The notes beneath the pieces are model-generated. The model had not been told where the DNA came from. It saw nothing but the letters and a program-made list of their open reading frames with translations, and did not search any database. The translations under genes were made by a program, and so were the position numbers. This document shows, one piece after another, positions 1 to 11,484 of a DNA stretch of 64,000 nucleotides. This DNA comes from Turritopsis dohrnii. Lineage: Eukaryota > Cnidaria > Hydrozoa > Anthoathecata > Oceaniidae. How positions within the stretch are numbered: position 1 is the first letter of the stretch; every line of letters begins with the position of its first letter. The DNA lies in contig BQMF02000163.1 of the NCBI GenBank assembly GCA_027922465.2, forward strand, positions 248,001 to 312,000, given 5' to 3'.

Positions 1-1060
1 ATTTTTTATAACTTATGACTTTTTAAAAAACGATAACTTAGTTCTTTAAACTTGAATGACATATTTATACCGTAGTGCGTTTCATAGGAGAGTCATTTAT
101 TCATTCCTTTTGGCAAAGGAACAATGTATTCCTTTTAATAATATACACGAACTGTTCCATTGCGAAAAGAACAGTTCAAGCCTTACGTAGTGAACAATTA
201 AGACTTAATGAAAAGCAAACATTTTGGAGTGCGCGATGGAAGAAAACGATCCTGTTAAGACACTCCATTTTGTTCTCCACAGTAGTGAACAAACTTTTCA
301 TTCACAAAAGAACAAGAGTGCACGATTTGTATAACAATGAAACACGGAGAACGTTATAGACTATTAAGGAACAATTAAGTGTGTCAAACTCTGTTCATTG
401 ACAGTTCACTGTCAAAATATTCTCAAGGGCCTTTTAACAAGAGTTTGAATGGGACAAACAGCCCGAGTAAACATTATAAAGCTACAATAATTGATTAACA
501 AAAACGTGTGAGCTGAAAATGTTACGAAACGGTTGCAGAGAAAATATTTTCCGTTTTGTGAAGTAATCTTTAATACATGATGGAAAGATTTCCTGTACTG
601 AATCGGCAGCTTCGTAGCAAAGTTTTAAAATCTACACTCAAAGCAAACATCATACTGTTGTTCCCGAAGTATTTTCAAACTGTTGTAATTAGGGCTCTAT
701 TTAAAGAAAGTCGCAATATCTACTCCAAGCGGGAGTGGTTGGATAACATTTTGAAAAGTGATAAAAGCATCATGGCGTTTTTCAGTTGTATAACGTTGTA
801 TTAGAGACACTAAGGGCGGAAAGAAAAGGAAAAGGAAGGCGGCAAATCCGACACAGGACAGCAGCGAAGAAGAGGATGACGATTAGACGATTTTACTGTT
901 GAATCCAGCAATGTGATACAATCTGGTGTATTGTATTTGGTTGTTATCATCCGTCAAAAATAGGTTGACTCATAGTTTTTTGCCATCAGATGTTGATTTG
1001 GACAGTTACAAAGTAATATATTCTAAAGGTAAGGTCCCTTTGAATTTTTGATTTTCAATA
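1..1060. other. No recognisable feature
   Basis: AT-rich sequence with only short open frames (up to about 94 codons at 75-359 and 75 codons at 577-804). None shows a motif I recognise. A lysine-rich stretch near 808-885, followed by an acidic run and a stop, may be a remnant of the decayed gene that follows, but that is a guess. Confidence 0.5.
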
Positions 1061-1069
1061 TTAATAAGG

Positions 1070-3990
1070 TCAAGGAACCGTGGAAGAGAAAAGTGCAAAC
1101 CAACTGTTCATAACACTAGAAGACCATAATTGTAATGTGGCGAACAGATTAATTCATATGGCGGAATACAGATGCGTCAAGGATGCAGCATAAGCGAAAG
1201 GATACAGCATTGGCAACGTTCATGTGAAAGATGATGACAGAAGCAAGCCTGCTCAATTATATATCGGAAAACAGCTGCCAGCCACTATCCATCGTGACCA
1301 TTTGCACTGCTTGAAAAACATTAGTTACACGTGCCTGGAATTACAAGTCATTGATGATAAAGCTGCTGAATAAAAAGGTATATTTTGTTAACTTGTAACA
1401 GCTAGTAGCATATTGTAACCCGTTATAACCGTTTGTAACACCTTATAACACTTCACTTAATTCTCAAGTGAAGATTGGGGTTATAAGTTTGAATGTAATA
1501 GTCACAATTCTTTCTTTTTCCTTTGTGTATCTAGAACCTGATGGTGATAGTGTCGTTGCTAGAAGATCAACGTCAAAGTTTACGAAAGCCGTTGATGTTT
1601 GAAGACGTTACATGGAAAAATTTCAATTTGGCATTTTTGACAGAGCTGTTTACAAAAAAGTTCCTGAAGCTAAATTTACCTTCATCTTTTGTTGCAATGT
1701 CAAGCAATTTCTCTTGAATAGAATGCAATGTCAAGCAATTTCAAATCTTTCATCTGAACCGGCATGTAAGTTGTTGAAGACAATCCGTATTGACTACAAC
1801 TACATTGAAGTTATTCTGGATGGCTATTGCTTCAACATTGAGCAGAAGCAATTTGAAAAGAATCCAGGAAGGTTCACTAAGGGCTTTTCTCAGGTATAGG
1901 TGCACTGGTCATATTTCAAAACCCAGGGTGAGAGTCTTTGTTACTGGTTTATTCGGATTGAAATGTTTATTTTCAGTCAATCTCTATTTCAGGTGTCGAA
2001 AATAGCTGTCCGAACAGAAAGGAACGACTACAGTTCTACCAGAACTATTACCAACTACTAAGTCATGGCAAATTTCCCATGAAATAATCAAAGTTGATGT
2101 TATTGGGCCCACCAGATAGTGGAAAAACAAGTTGATTCTGCCCTTTCGAAGGTTCGTAAATTAATGCCTTTCATTTTCTCCGTTTTCACCATCAATGTAT
2201 GTGGCGGGTGTGGTGAGAGATGGGAGATTCTCTGCTCACCAAATAAATTCGAGAACCCAAATTGTCTTCATGGACGAATGGACGTCCGACAGCTTGTCAT
2301 AAGAACATATAGACATTGAAGATAAGTTTTGTCGAGCTCCTGCTACTTAATTTTGGCAAAATTATTGCTCTTTTTTCAGGTGGCTTATTTGTTGTTCCAC
2401 AAAAACATAAAGAAGCAACTCGTGTGAATTATCATTCCGAATTTTTCATTACCACAAATGTATACTCAAATTTCGGGAACTCGGTCGATTGTGAAGCAAT
2501 AAGGCAAAGATTGTGTGTCTTTCAAACAAAGGCATTGCCAAAGAAAGACAACAGTGTATCTGGTAGGTCTAGTCACTTAACTACGCTCAGCCCATAGATG
2601 CTACTTCTGCAATTTTTAACAAAACTCGTCTCATACTTGAAATTTTATGTTTTAGGCTGGCTACGGCGAAATTGCACGCAGGTATTTCACTATTTGGCAA
2701 GCCAGCTATGTCCCTGTTGGAATGTTAAGATGTCGCATCCAAACATGAGTTCGGAGCGATATACAATGACGTAGATAGAAACCCTTTAGATATGCTTGAG
2801 GGTGAGTGCAACAACCAGTTTTCCTACTCTCGTTTTCCCAAGTCTCTGCGTGTTCAGAAGAGAGCTAACTAACGACGTAGTTTCACAAAAACAGTTGTAA
2901 ACGTCAATTTTAAAGGCAGATCGAGTGGAGGGAATGTTGTACGAAGACCTTGCATTTCATTGCCCATGTTTTGCACCAGCGAAGCGGATGATATTGCATA
3001 CATGGAAAAGGTTTACAAGATCGCCACATTAGATGAGGATCCATTTAAAGGGGAACTAAACTAAAAAAATTACAAGTTCATTTTTTTGCCCTATTTGAAA
3101 CAGCTTTAAAAATGATGAAAGTCAGTTTTTGAATTTTCAAAAAATCTTTTTTCGTTCTTGAGATATTGCCGTTTAAAGTTTTTTCCCGAAACATGATCTC
3201 CATGGCAACGTGACATCACAACGTTCAAGAAGATATTGCTGACATATAAATATGTGAATAACTCAGAATGTTTTAATGATTTATTGTTAGAACATTGCAT
3301 GTAGAGTGGTAAATAACTGCAGTTGTGAAAACAGCAAAGAAATTTATTGCCACTGTTACCCCGACTCAGTTCCAGCTCTCTGTCAATTTTTGCTGACAAA
3401 GCTATAATAACATCATCCAAAACTATTACTATGATGAATTTCACTTTAACTTATGCCCAGTGAAAACTGTCCCATTTTCTAAAATTTCGTTTCCCTTACC
3501 TGAGTAGATCTCCATTTGTAGCTTTGTCAGCAAAAAACAGAAAAGGCCTGGAAACAAGCCAGGGTAACTATGGCAACAATTATTTCTAGTGACTTGATAC
3601 CTGTACGGGTTTGTCACTATGCATACAAAATTTAAGCAGTGCATCACTTATATTTCTTGAGTTATTTACATATTTGTATGTCAGCAATTTCTTCTTGAAC
3701 ATTGTGATGTCACGTTGCCATGGAGATCAAGTTTTGAGGAAAAACTTTAAATGACAATATCTCGGGAACGAAAAAAGATTTTTTGAAAATTCAAAAACTG
3801 ACTTTCATCATTTTTAAAGCTGCTTCAAATAGGGCAAAAAAATGAACTTGTAATTTTTTTAGTTTAGTTCTCCTTTAAGAAAATCGACATAACGGAAAGA
3901 ACCGCAGAAATCTTTGAAATGTGTAAAAATACTTATTGGAAGAGTGCCGACAGTGCTTACGATGCTTACTTGCTTTCTAACAATGAAACA
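1070..3990 (+). pseudogene. Decayed, spliced SF3-helicase-like gene (copy A)
   Basis: Scattered coding pieces on the plus strand carry the three hallmark motifs of a superfamily-3 helicase, as found in Rep/NS1-type replication proteins. A Walker A loop (GPPDSGKTS) lies near 2107-2133. A Walker B strand (VFMDEW) lies near 2268-2285. A motif C (FFITTN) lies near 2441-2460. The pieces are separated by stretches that look like introns with GT...AG ends, for example about 1379-1533, 2562-2656 and 2801-2918. The gene is dead: a TGA directly follows the Walker A loop, other stops and frame changes occur, and a MITE sits in the 3' part. Coding similarity resumes after the MITE and runs to about 3990. 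The upstream part (1085-1380) has no motif I know. The origin (virus-derived or carried by a mobile element) is not decided by the sequence. Confidence 0.6.
3045..3878. mobile_element. TTAA-flanked foldback MITE
   Basis: Both ends carry TTAA (3045-3048 and 3875-3878). Just inside are inverted repeats beginning AGGGGAACTAAAC on the left and AGGAGAACTAAAC on the right, read inward. The similarity runs inward for at least about 190 bp on each side. Two short minus-strand open frames inside (3106-3444 and 3441-3647) resemble no transposase and are probably chance. The TTAA target fits piggyBac- or Kolobok-type mobilisation (established for those families); which one is not decidable here. It interrupts the SF3-helicase gene, whose frame continues across the insertion if one TTAA copy is counted. 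Confidence 0.8.
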
Positions 3991-4000
3991 AGAAGTTGGC

Positions 4001-4610
4001 TCAGCTATGACTTATTTTACAGGATGTATCCCAAATATCTAGAAATTCGAGTACAAAAAATTTAACGAGATTTGTCGTTGATACAATTCTTTCATTATCG
4101 ATAGAGTTAAACGACTGGTAATTATTAGCGAAACTTTGCCTGAGCTTTTCATACAGTACATTGTTTTCGACTGCTATACCGTTGTCATTACTGTCAACCC
4201 GATGAGGAGGGCCATTAAAGTCATTATCAGTTTGTTGTTCATCAATGGGTTGAGGTCTGTTGTCATTCGTAACGACTTGTTGATCACCGTCTTGGTCCTC
4301 ATGGGAATTTAATTCGTTCTGAACATTTTCGTTGTTGTTAGCAACGTTCTGTTTTTCGCGAAAATATCCTCTCTGTGTGATATAAACAGCTTGTTGACAT
4401 AGATATTTTTCTGTAAAATAAGAAAGTTCAGGATGTAAATTATCCCATATACCTTTAAGTCTCTTCATATATCCCCTTTTTGGCTGCTCCTTAGCACTCG
4501 TTTAGCATTCATAAAGGTCCTTGTTTAGCTAATAAGTCCAGTTAAACTGTTTGGAGTAATCTCTGTTTCTTTGATAGGTAACTGACCTTTGATTTGTGGC
4601 CATAACTTCT
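4001..4610 (-). pseudogene. LINE-like ORF N-terminal fragment
   Basis: An open frame of 155 codons (4001-4468) extends upstream, past stops, to about 4610. Its conserved-looking part is a tryptophan-containing helical segment near its start (GIWDNLHPELSYFTEKYL), preceded by basic residues. The rest is a polar Q/N/D-rich linker. From memory this arrangement resembles the N-terminal region of reverse-transcriptase proteins of some cnidarian non-LTR elements, which begin with an SANT-like segment and then a W...HP...LT..L..Q segment. No reverse transcriptase follows: downstream (below 4001) lies the tail of the SF3-helicase relic. Identification rests on resemblance only. Confidence 0.35.
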
Positions 4611-4739
4611 GGTAAAAGTATCTCCAAATATTGAAACAACAATATCAATTTTTTCTTTAAACCAGGTAGAGATTCATGTAATAGTTTTCTATAGCAAACT
4701 ATAAAACCATAAATCAACTCTCAATGTAAAACATAGCCA

Positions 4740-5670
4740 TTCAAATTTTGTACATTTTAAGGATAGTCCGTACCCTCCTAAGCATGATTTCAGTTTTTCC
4801 CTGATAATTTGAAATGTGTTGATTTTTTCTTATCAAAAGTATGTATTTTCTGAATCCTTTTTTAATTATCTGTCTAATGAGCCATATTTTGTTTATTAAA
4901 AATGAAAAGGACAGGAATTAGAAGAAAAAAAGTAAAAGTTAGAATGCATTGAATTTAAGTTTCAACTCCCCTCCATTACACTTTTTTCAAACAAATTGCA
5001 CTTTTGAAATCCATGATCATTTGTCGAAAAAAGTTGGACACAGTTTTTTTGAATTAATTACTTCCAAAAATATAAAGTTTTTTGTTCATGACCCTATAAA
5101 AACGTTAGTTCTTTAACTTCAACTCTCCCTCACGGGGCGAATTTTGAAACTTTTCAAAATATGTGGCAAACTTTTTTGCGCAAAGGCCAACTGAACAAAA
5201 TGAAAAAAAATGCATGGTTATATCTCGTTCACAAGAGGAGTTGGAACTCTTTAAATGTTGTTCATCAAGATAAAATTACTTTCAGAGAAAATCACATTTA
5301 AAGATTTTTTCTTCTTCCATCCCTTTGATGGAATAGCGATCAAATTCTATTGTGAATGTGAGATGTTGGAATGTATGAAAAGTTAAAAAGGTAGAAAACT
5401 ATCTCATTGAATAATGATTGAACCACCTGATTTTATTTTTAACGATAATAAAGCAAAATATTGAATACGAAAAGTAAACAAAGCCGAAAAAGTATGTGTG
5501 GCGTCATGCATGTGCATATGTTCTCTTTCATAGAAAAATCAAAGTTAATTACTTGTGTAAACAAAGATTTTTTTGCCTTTTGGTTTTTGCTAATAATTAT
5601 TATTATTATCCATAATTATTTGGAATTTTAAAATTCTGATTGCAGAATCTGTTTTTAAATAAAAAAATGA
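4740..5670. other. No recognisable feature
   Basis: AT-rich, homopolymer-rich sequence with no open frame of interest and no repeat shared with the rest of the window that I could see. The last bases (about 5660-5675) are A-rich; read on the minus strand they are T-runs that follow the 7SL-like unit. Confidence 0.5.
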
Positions 5671-5995
5671 AAAAAGTGCTACTATTACTGTGAGAGATCC
5701 AACGCTAGAAGTAGCCACACATTGTCGTTTGGCAAGCTAGGCATTATGGGATCTAAGTTTACCCTCAACCTGACCACTATACTTGAGGACGAACTAGTAC
5801 TGGCAGACTAGACTTCCACACAGTTCGGATAGATGTTGCTATTTGTCCACTGTGTGCATCACAAGTACTATTATGAAGTATTGTGATCTTGCACAGACAG
5901 ACCCGTGAAACATCCGTCCTGTGGATTGAACCTCCACCGTTCGGAAATTTAGCCTCTGAGTAGCCAGATTACAGGTGCACACCACTACACCCAGC
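5671..5995 (-). ncRNA. SRP (7SL) RNA Alu-domain-like repeat, unit 1
   Basis: Read on the minus strand, the unit begins GCTGGGTGTAGTGGTGTGC and continues ACCTGTAATCTGGCTACTC then AGAGGCT. This follows the order of the 5' Alu domain of 7SL RNA (GGGCG.GGTGGCGCG..CCTGTA.TCCCAGCTACTCGGGAGGCT). About 65 bases in lies GGTTCAATCC, which fits a polymerase III B box, and the start of the unit has an A-box-like GTAGTGG. The total of about 325 nt is close to 7SL length, and it ends in a T-run (GCACTTTTTTC), as a Pol III transcript should. I could not find the canonical helix 8 core of the S domain; the middle instead forms several hairpins. It could be a divergent SRP RNA, a pseudogene, or a 7SL-derived SINE. 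Confidence 0.45.
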
Positions 5996-6127
5996 TAAGT
6001 AAGCTGTTTATCCTTGGTACAAACCTAGGACATTGCCATTGAGCCAGCAGGGCGGTCCACAACCAGTGGACAAGCCTGGCGCTGACTTTGACGTAAGGGC
6101 CTCACATTTTGATTTGTAGATTTTTAA
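5676..6127. repeat. Tandem repeat unit 1 (~452 bp)
   Basis: First of two head-to-tail units, starting GTGCTACTATTA and running to the next GTGCT at 6128. It contains the 7SL-like segment plus about 130 bp that would be its upstream region (minus sense). That upstream region has a tRNA-like stretch around 6013-6055, with TGGCTCAATGG and a TTGGTACAAACC segment. Confidence 0.85.
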
Positions 6128-6570
6128 GTGCTACTATTATTGTGAGAGATCCAACGCTGGAAGCGGCTGCACATTGTCGTTTGGCAAGCTAGGCGTTATG
6201 GGGTCTTAAGTTTACCCTCAACCCGACCACTATGCTTGAAGACGAACTAGTACTGGCAGACTAGGCTTCCACACAGCTCGGATAGATGTTGCTATTTGTC
6301 CACTGTGTGCACCAAAAGTACTATTATGAAGTATTGTGATATTGCACAGATAGACCCGTGAAATGTCCGTCCTGTGGATTGAACCTCCACCGTTCGGAAA
6401 TTTAGCCTATAAGTAGCCAGATTACAGGTGCACGCCACTAAACCAAGCTAAGTAAGCTGTTTATCCTTGGTACCAACCTAGGGCATTGCCAGTGAGCTAG
6501 CAGGGTGGTCGACAATCAGTGGACAAGCCTGGCGCCGACTTTGTAAGGGCCTCAAATGTTGTAGCCTTTT
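6128..6570. repeat. Tandem repeat unit 2 (~443 bp) with 7SL-like minus strand
   Basis: Second unit, clearly homologous to unit 1 with scattered substitutions and a small deletion. On the minus strand the Alu-domain-like part starts near 6448 (AGTGGCGTGCACCTGTAATC) and has the same GGTTCAATCC B-box-like word. Its 3' end runs into AGCACTTAAAAATC rather than a T-run, so a Pol III transcript would read on into unit 1. That favours unit 1 as the one with a proper terminator. Confidence 0.8.
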
Positions 6571-6578
6571 AAGTGCCA

Positions 6579-6707
6579 CAATCGGGGACAAAAATATATG
6601 AAACACTCTGTCTTTTTTAACATTATTAACTGGTTTTTATCTCCCCCCATGTTTATAGGGGGAGGGTTTTTTTTGAATAGGTGTTTCAGTATTTTTGTCC
6701 CCAATTG
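6579..6707. mobile_element. Short MITE with GGGGACAAAAATA inverted ends
   Basis: About 129 bp. The left end reads CAATCGGGGACAAAAATA and the right end, inverted, CAATTGGGGACAAAAATAC. Both continue into TGAAACAC. The centre is T- and C-rich. No coding capacity. A right half of the same element is at about 20322-20376. Family not assignable. Confidence 0.75.
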
Positions 6708-7019
6708 TCTGAAAACGTAAATTTCTTTGAAGAGAAAGTTATTTCATGACAGTTGGCTTAGGCTTTGAATTTGTTACAAAAACTAAGAAATGAGTTGCAT
6801 ACTATTACAAATAGCTATTATGTGACCCCTGCAGGTTTTGGGTGATGATATTGGGCCAAGCTTAGTGCCACAGTGCTCTCGGACAACACCTGAGTGGTCA
6901 AGGGGTGGGATTAGTTCAGTCTCTCTAATATACTTTCTTCTTTTTTTTCAACAACAAAATATCTATATCTGTCTCCTAGCTATAAACAAAAATCAATCTA
7001 AACCGTATTATAATATATA

Positions 7020-7042
7020 TCTATATATTAATAGCCGATTCT

Positions 7043-7074
<32 letters not shown>

Positions 7075-7900
7075 TTGTAAGTCACGCAAAATGGTAGATT
7101 GAGTCGTGAGCAAAATTATTTCTTTTTTTGTGTGTGACGTGAGTTCGAAACAAATACATTGCAACCCCCAATCGAACCTGACTTTTTTTGGCTGATGAAC
7201 TAATAGGAATAACGTTTTGTTTTTATTATTATTGTTAGTTTTATATTCCACGTTGACTTGGCTTTGAAAACAGTACATCAACTAATTACAAAGAAACTAA
7301 CTGATTAAACGTTTTGGACATAAAAGCAGCAGTGGCAGAACGTGGCAGCATGTGCGGTTTACCAGTGTATCCTAACGTATCCTTGCCTGACTGTCTGAGA
7401 CGGGTGAACTTTTTTTCGAGCAATCAAAATGTTTAAAAGCCGGTAGGTAAAAAAAGAGTATCATGATACAAATATTTTTTTTGCTTTTGTCTTAATAGTT
7501 GTCTTAATTTCTTTTAATCGATTTCTTTCAATCTATTTTAATCAGATCGAACGTTTTTTTTATTCACTTTATTCATTTTGCACGTGCCTTTTTCTCTCTC
7601 CTCCCGTGTGATCTTTTTAAAAAGAAAAACCATTTCCCCCTTACGTTTGATAGCACCCATGTTAGAGCGCGTAACTTTTTTAAAACAAAAGCTAATAAAA
7701 AGTTGAAGTTTCCTCTCTCTACGTTTTGAGTGTATTGTTACACTGATAAAAGATTGGTTTTACCAGAGGTTGTGACTTCGAATCTGCTTCTGGTTGAACA
7801 CAAGTTGTATGAGCCGTTTATAAGGAAATTTGACGTTTATTGATACAGTGATACAGAGCAGGTGGACATGGGCGGCGAGCGACGTCGCCTTGGCGGCTAG
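7020..7900 (+). mobile_element. Non-autonomous Helitron-like element 1
   Basis: Starts 5'-TC (TCTATATATTAATAGCC) directly after an A. It has a (CTGT)n run at 7043-7075 near the 5' end. It ends with a GC-rich hairpin (GGCGGCGAGCGACGTCGCC) followed by TTGGCGGCTAG and then a T. A 5' TC, a hairpin about 7-10 bp before a CTRR end, and insertion between A and T are the known Helitron signature. No Rep/helicase coding is present. The short minus-strand open frame at 7021-7281 overlaps the CTGT repeat and is not a gene. Confidence 0.7.
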
Positions 7901-9737
7901 TATATATATATATATATATATATTGCGCTATACTAATCCGCGTGCGTGTGTAACACATTTAACTTAGAGAGTGATGGTTTTTTTCAAAATTTACGGTCAA
8001 AATCTTCTTAATCGTGGTCATATAGCGGTATTTAGTCCATTCGCCAATGGGTGTATATACCCAAATAAAAAGGGCGAAATGAAACCTTTTACTATTAATT
8101 GCATTAAAATTAGGGAACAGTGGTTTTGCAAAAGGATCTTATATATGGGGAAGCCCCTGCGCTGATCGTTTTTATTGGCTAATAAAGGAAAACTCTTAAA
8201 ATGCGCTATTTTGATTGGCCGAAAAATTCATAGCAACGGCATTCGTTAATAAGGTTCGTCATTTCTGCTGCTCTTTTGAAGAAGAAACGAGAAAGTTTTA
8301 TATATATTTAAAACTTTTATTGTTGTACTTTTACTGTTATTGTATTGTATTTTATTGTATTGTTGATCATGCGTAAGTGAGTTATCAAGTTTTACTATTC
8401 AGACGTGCAGTTCAAAGGGCGAAGTGCAGTGAAAGTTGTTTAAAAATGGCTGCAGAAAAGATGATGTTTATTTTGTTATATACAGTGAGCAATTAACTGG
8501 TGATCGAAAATAGGCTTACCCTTACCACTTGACCTTCCACGAGTATTGGATGACCTTATTCACTGTTGTGTTTTGAATTAGCCAGGGGGGGAGCTTTGAA
8601 CTGAAATAAAAAATGGCTCCACATATGTGAATGTTTTCATATGTTAAATATTCTTTAGGTATAGAAATTCTGTCATTACGTTTGTGTTTTTAATTATTAT
8701 TTTTAAGGTAAATATGTTTTCGAAATTTCTTTTAGTTATAGAAATTCTGTCATTACGTTTGTGTTTTTAATTATTATTCATAAGGTAAATAAGGTTCTTG
8801 AAGTTTCTTTTAGTTTGTTTTGCTTTCTTTCAATATCGTCATAGTATGTTAAGTTTTTTTTGTATGTTAATTATTAAGTTTGTATGTTCAATCATTGTTT
8901 TTAAGTTGAATATATGTTCTCGAAGTTCCTTTTTGTTTGTTTGTTTGTTTGTCGTAAATACGATTAGGTATTTGAATCATTATGCATTTGAAATCTTTTT
9001 TCTTTTAGATAAGCAAAATAAATACAATAACCATAAAGAAATGAAACTCGTGGTTTTAATCATGATGTTGATGGTTGGTGAAGAACAGATAACCAATTAA
9101 AAATTCTGTCCAATGTAACTTTGGCACGAAAGAAACAAGGTATCGATTTGTTTTCAATTCACATTTCGTAATGTTATTCAATGTTTGCTTTTGCGTTCTG
9201 TATTATGTATTGCTTTTTTACACTTAAGTTACTTCTATTCTGCGTATACGATATAATATACTTCTTTGTTGTATTGCCATTTGTTTCTGCATGTAAAAAC
9301 ATGATTTTGGTCTGAAGTAGGGCATTTTAAGTGTTGCAATGTTTTTTTCACGTCTCCAGGGTAAAAAATAATTTTACAAAACCTTTATTCAGTTCACTTC
9401 TAGTACTACACATATGCATTTATACACATTATTATAATAGTGGGATGTTGGATTCTTTGGTGTATAGGTTTTCATTAGTTTTATTATGATTTGTTTTACA
9501 TAGAAGTAACTTTGCATTTTCTGTGTATCAAAAAAATAGTGTTCGATCAATAGTAGGGCATTTTAAGTGTTGCGATGTTTGTTTATAATACGCGTCTCCA
9601 GGGTAAAAATTTTCATTCTGATTAGGTAAATAGTTGGTAAATAGTTTTTGCATGTGTTCTCCAATTCTTCAATTTGTTTTTCGTGAACTGAACGCATGCT
9701 GAACATGGGTGGCGAACGACGCCGCCTGGGCGGCTAG
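7901..9737 (+). mobile_element. Non-autonomous Helitron-like element 2
   Basis: After a (TA)n tract the element begins near 7925 with TATACTAATCCGCG, matching the 5' region of the larger copy at 53489-57352. It ends in the same hairpin plus CTAG (9734-9737). The body shares many blocks with the larger copy, inverted: the GTCATTACGTTTGTGTTTTT block occurs twice here (about 8668 and 8748), and a CATGATGTTGATGGTT block lies near 9060. It has no transposase. The exact 5' TC is not visible because of the TA tract. The open frame at 8798-9100 lies inside the repeat body and is low-complexity. Confidence 0.6.
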
Positions 9738-10260
9738 TCTTATAATAATCCGCGCTGTGTGCCACATTTTCATTTCAGAGAGTGATATATTTAGTTTTAA
9801 TTTACGGCCATCGTCCTCTTATGTGCGCGTAAAACCACGCAGAGGCGAGAGACACTTTTTTCACGATCATTCCAAAAGCATGTGGCATCATTTGACGTCA
9901 GTTTTTTATGATCACGGGGAATCATTGCATTGCATCCCCAATCGAACGCGACGTTTTTGGGGAAATATCTCAAGAACCAATAGGAAAAACTGACGTTTTT
10001 TGGGGTCAGCGATACGGGTGATGGGGTGACGCATCATTTGGGCCTAAATTTTATTTGGTACTGCGGATATGAGGTCATCGAAATCTTTGATCAGCATACA
10101 TTTTTTTGATCAGTTTTTGCGAGGTCTACAACATGGGTACACTTTTAAGTCACGAATCGGTAATTAAAATTTTCGTCACGGGGCACGTACATGGGAATGG
10201 TGGATTTGACCTAATGTTTTCGAAGTTAAGTTCGGTAAAAAGGTTTTACCCGGGATACTA

Positions 10261-10261
<1 letters not shown>
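9738..10261 (+). mobile_element. Short Helitron-like element 3 (524 bp)
   Basis: Begins TCTTATAATAATCCGCG immediately after the CTAG of element 2. It ends with a hairpin (GTAAAAAGGTTTTAC), CCGGGATA and CTAG, followed by T. The same 5' start (TCTTATTATACTAATTCGCG) and the same 3' end are those of the 3.9-kb copy at 53489-57352, so this is probably an internally deleted relative. The open frame across 9709-9993 crosses the element junction and is not a gene. Confidence 0.65.
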
Positions 10262-10293
<32 letters not shown>

Positions 10294-10295
<2 letters not shown>

Positions 10296-11484
10296 AACAA
10301 TTAAAAACAACAGCTTCTTCAACAAATTTTCAACATCTTACGTGTCTTCATCAGGTTACAATGATACAAAGTTCATAGAAGGGCGTTTAAATACTTAAAA
10401 AGAGCGCGAAAAGTAATTAAAAATAAATAAATAAAAGCATTGTCGAGATTGGATGTGGCCTGGTTTCTGTACACTACACTTTTATACGTTAGCACCCGGT
10501 TTTTATATATAATTTAAAATACTTTAAAAGATTAAAAATATTAAAACTGATATATACATATATACAGTAAAATTGATACAACAGGTTTCTTAAAAATACA
10601 AGCACGTTTCAAACACATTCATTCACACGAACATATAACAACCATCACCTCCTTCTGTTACTCAAGATGATGGCAGAGGACTAGACAAACAAACATAAAA
10701 CATGACGATACATATAAGAAGGGATCCGATCCAGGTGAAAAGAAAGTAGACATGCTATCTTTCTAAACAGCCACAGGCTACTAACGCAAGCGCTTTGACA
10801 AGTGACCAATGTCAGTCAAGACATTGCAAGGATGGTTCAACCTGCCACATGTATGGGAATAGAGATACGTGTAAGAAGAAGAAGAAGAAGAAGAAAAAAA
10901 AAAAAAAGGAAGAAGAAGAGGAAGAAGAAGAAGAAAGACACACACTACAATTAAAAACTACGTAATATATACCTCATAATCATTTAGTCCATTCGGTAGG
11001 AAAGTATTCAGTTTATACTGCCAAAACTGTTCTTTCTTTCGTACAGATGTTTCATCTGATCCTTGATCAATTAATGTAAATTCCCAATCTAAAAAACCCT
11101 TGTGTCCTACCTGGTCAAAATGATTGTGTAATGACTGTTGGGGAACAGTTTTGACAGTATGACGATTGTTACAGGATTTGTAGTTGTTAAATCTAAGCCT
11201 AAATTTTGTAGTGGAGCTGCCAACATATTGAACACCACATGTTTTACAATTAAGTAAATACACCACATTTTCCGAGTTACAGTTAAGTTGGAAGTTCCTG
11301 ATTTTATACTTTCGACCATCCCTACTTGCAAATTCAGTGGTGTTCGATATGAATGGGCAGACACCACAGCGTTTTCCAGAGCATCCGTTGCATTTTCCTA
11401 TTTTAGGTTCCTGTTGCGGAACTTTAGCACGAACTAATAAATCTTTAAGACTCTTACCTCTTCGAAATCCAATAAGAGGGATGC
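10294..11484 (+). repeat. Left inverted arm of Penelope-like element
   Basis: Contains the 3' untranslated part, a GAA-rich microsatellite (10872-10936) and the GIY-YIG end of the minus-strand gene. It is the inverted counterpart of 13000-14188. The inner border is sharp: similarity stops at the GCATCCCTCTTATTGG junction. Confidence 0.85.

Noticed and set aside
75..804. Open frames of 94 and 75 codons near the start
   Set aside because: No motif, skewed composition, and lengths expected by chance in this sequence.
3106..3647. Two minus-strand frames of 112 and 68 codons
   Set aside because: They lie inside the TTAA MITE and overlap its inverted repeats; no protein features.
7021..7281. 86-codon frame with a QTDR repeat
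   Set aside because: The repeat is the translation of the (CTGT)n run inside a Helitron.
9709..9993. 94-codon frame starting MANDAAWAAS
   Set aside because: It crosses the junction of two Helitron units and has no domain.
11107..11367. 86-codon frame, also seen at 13117-13377
   Set aside because: Off-frame shadow of the GIY-YIG coding sequence in both arms.
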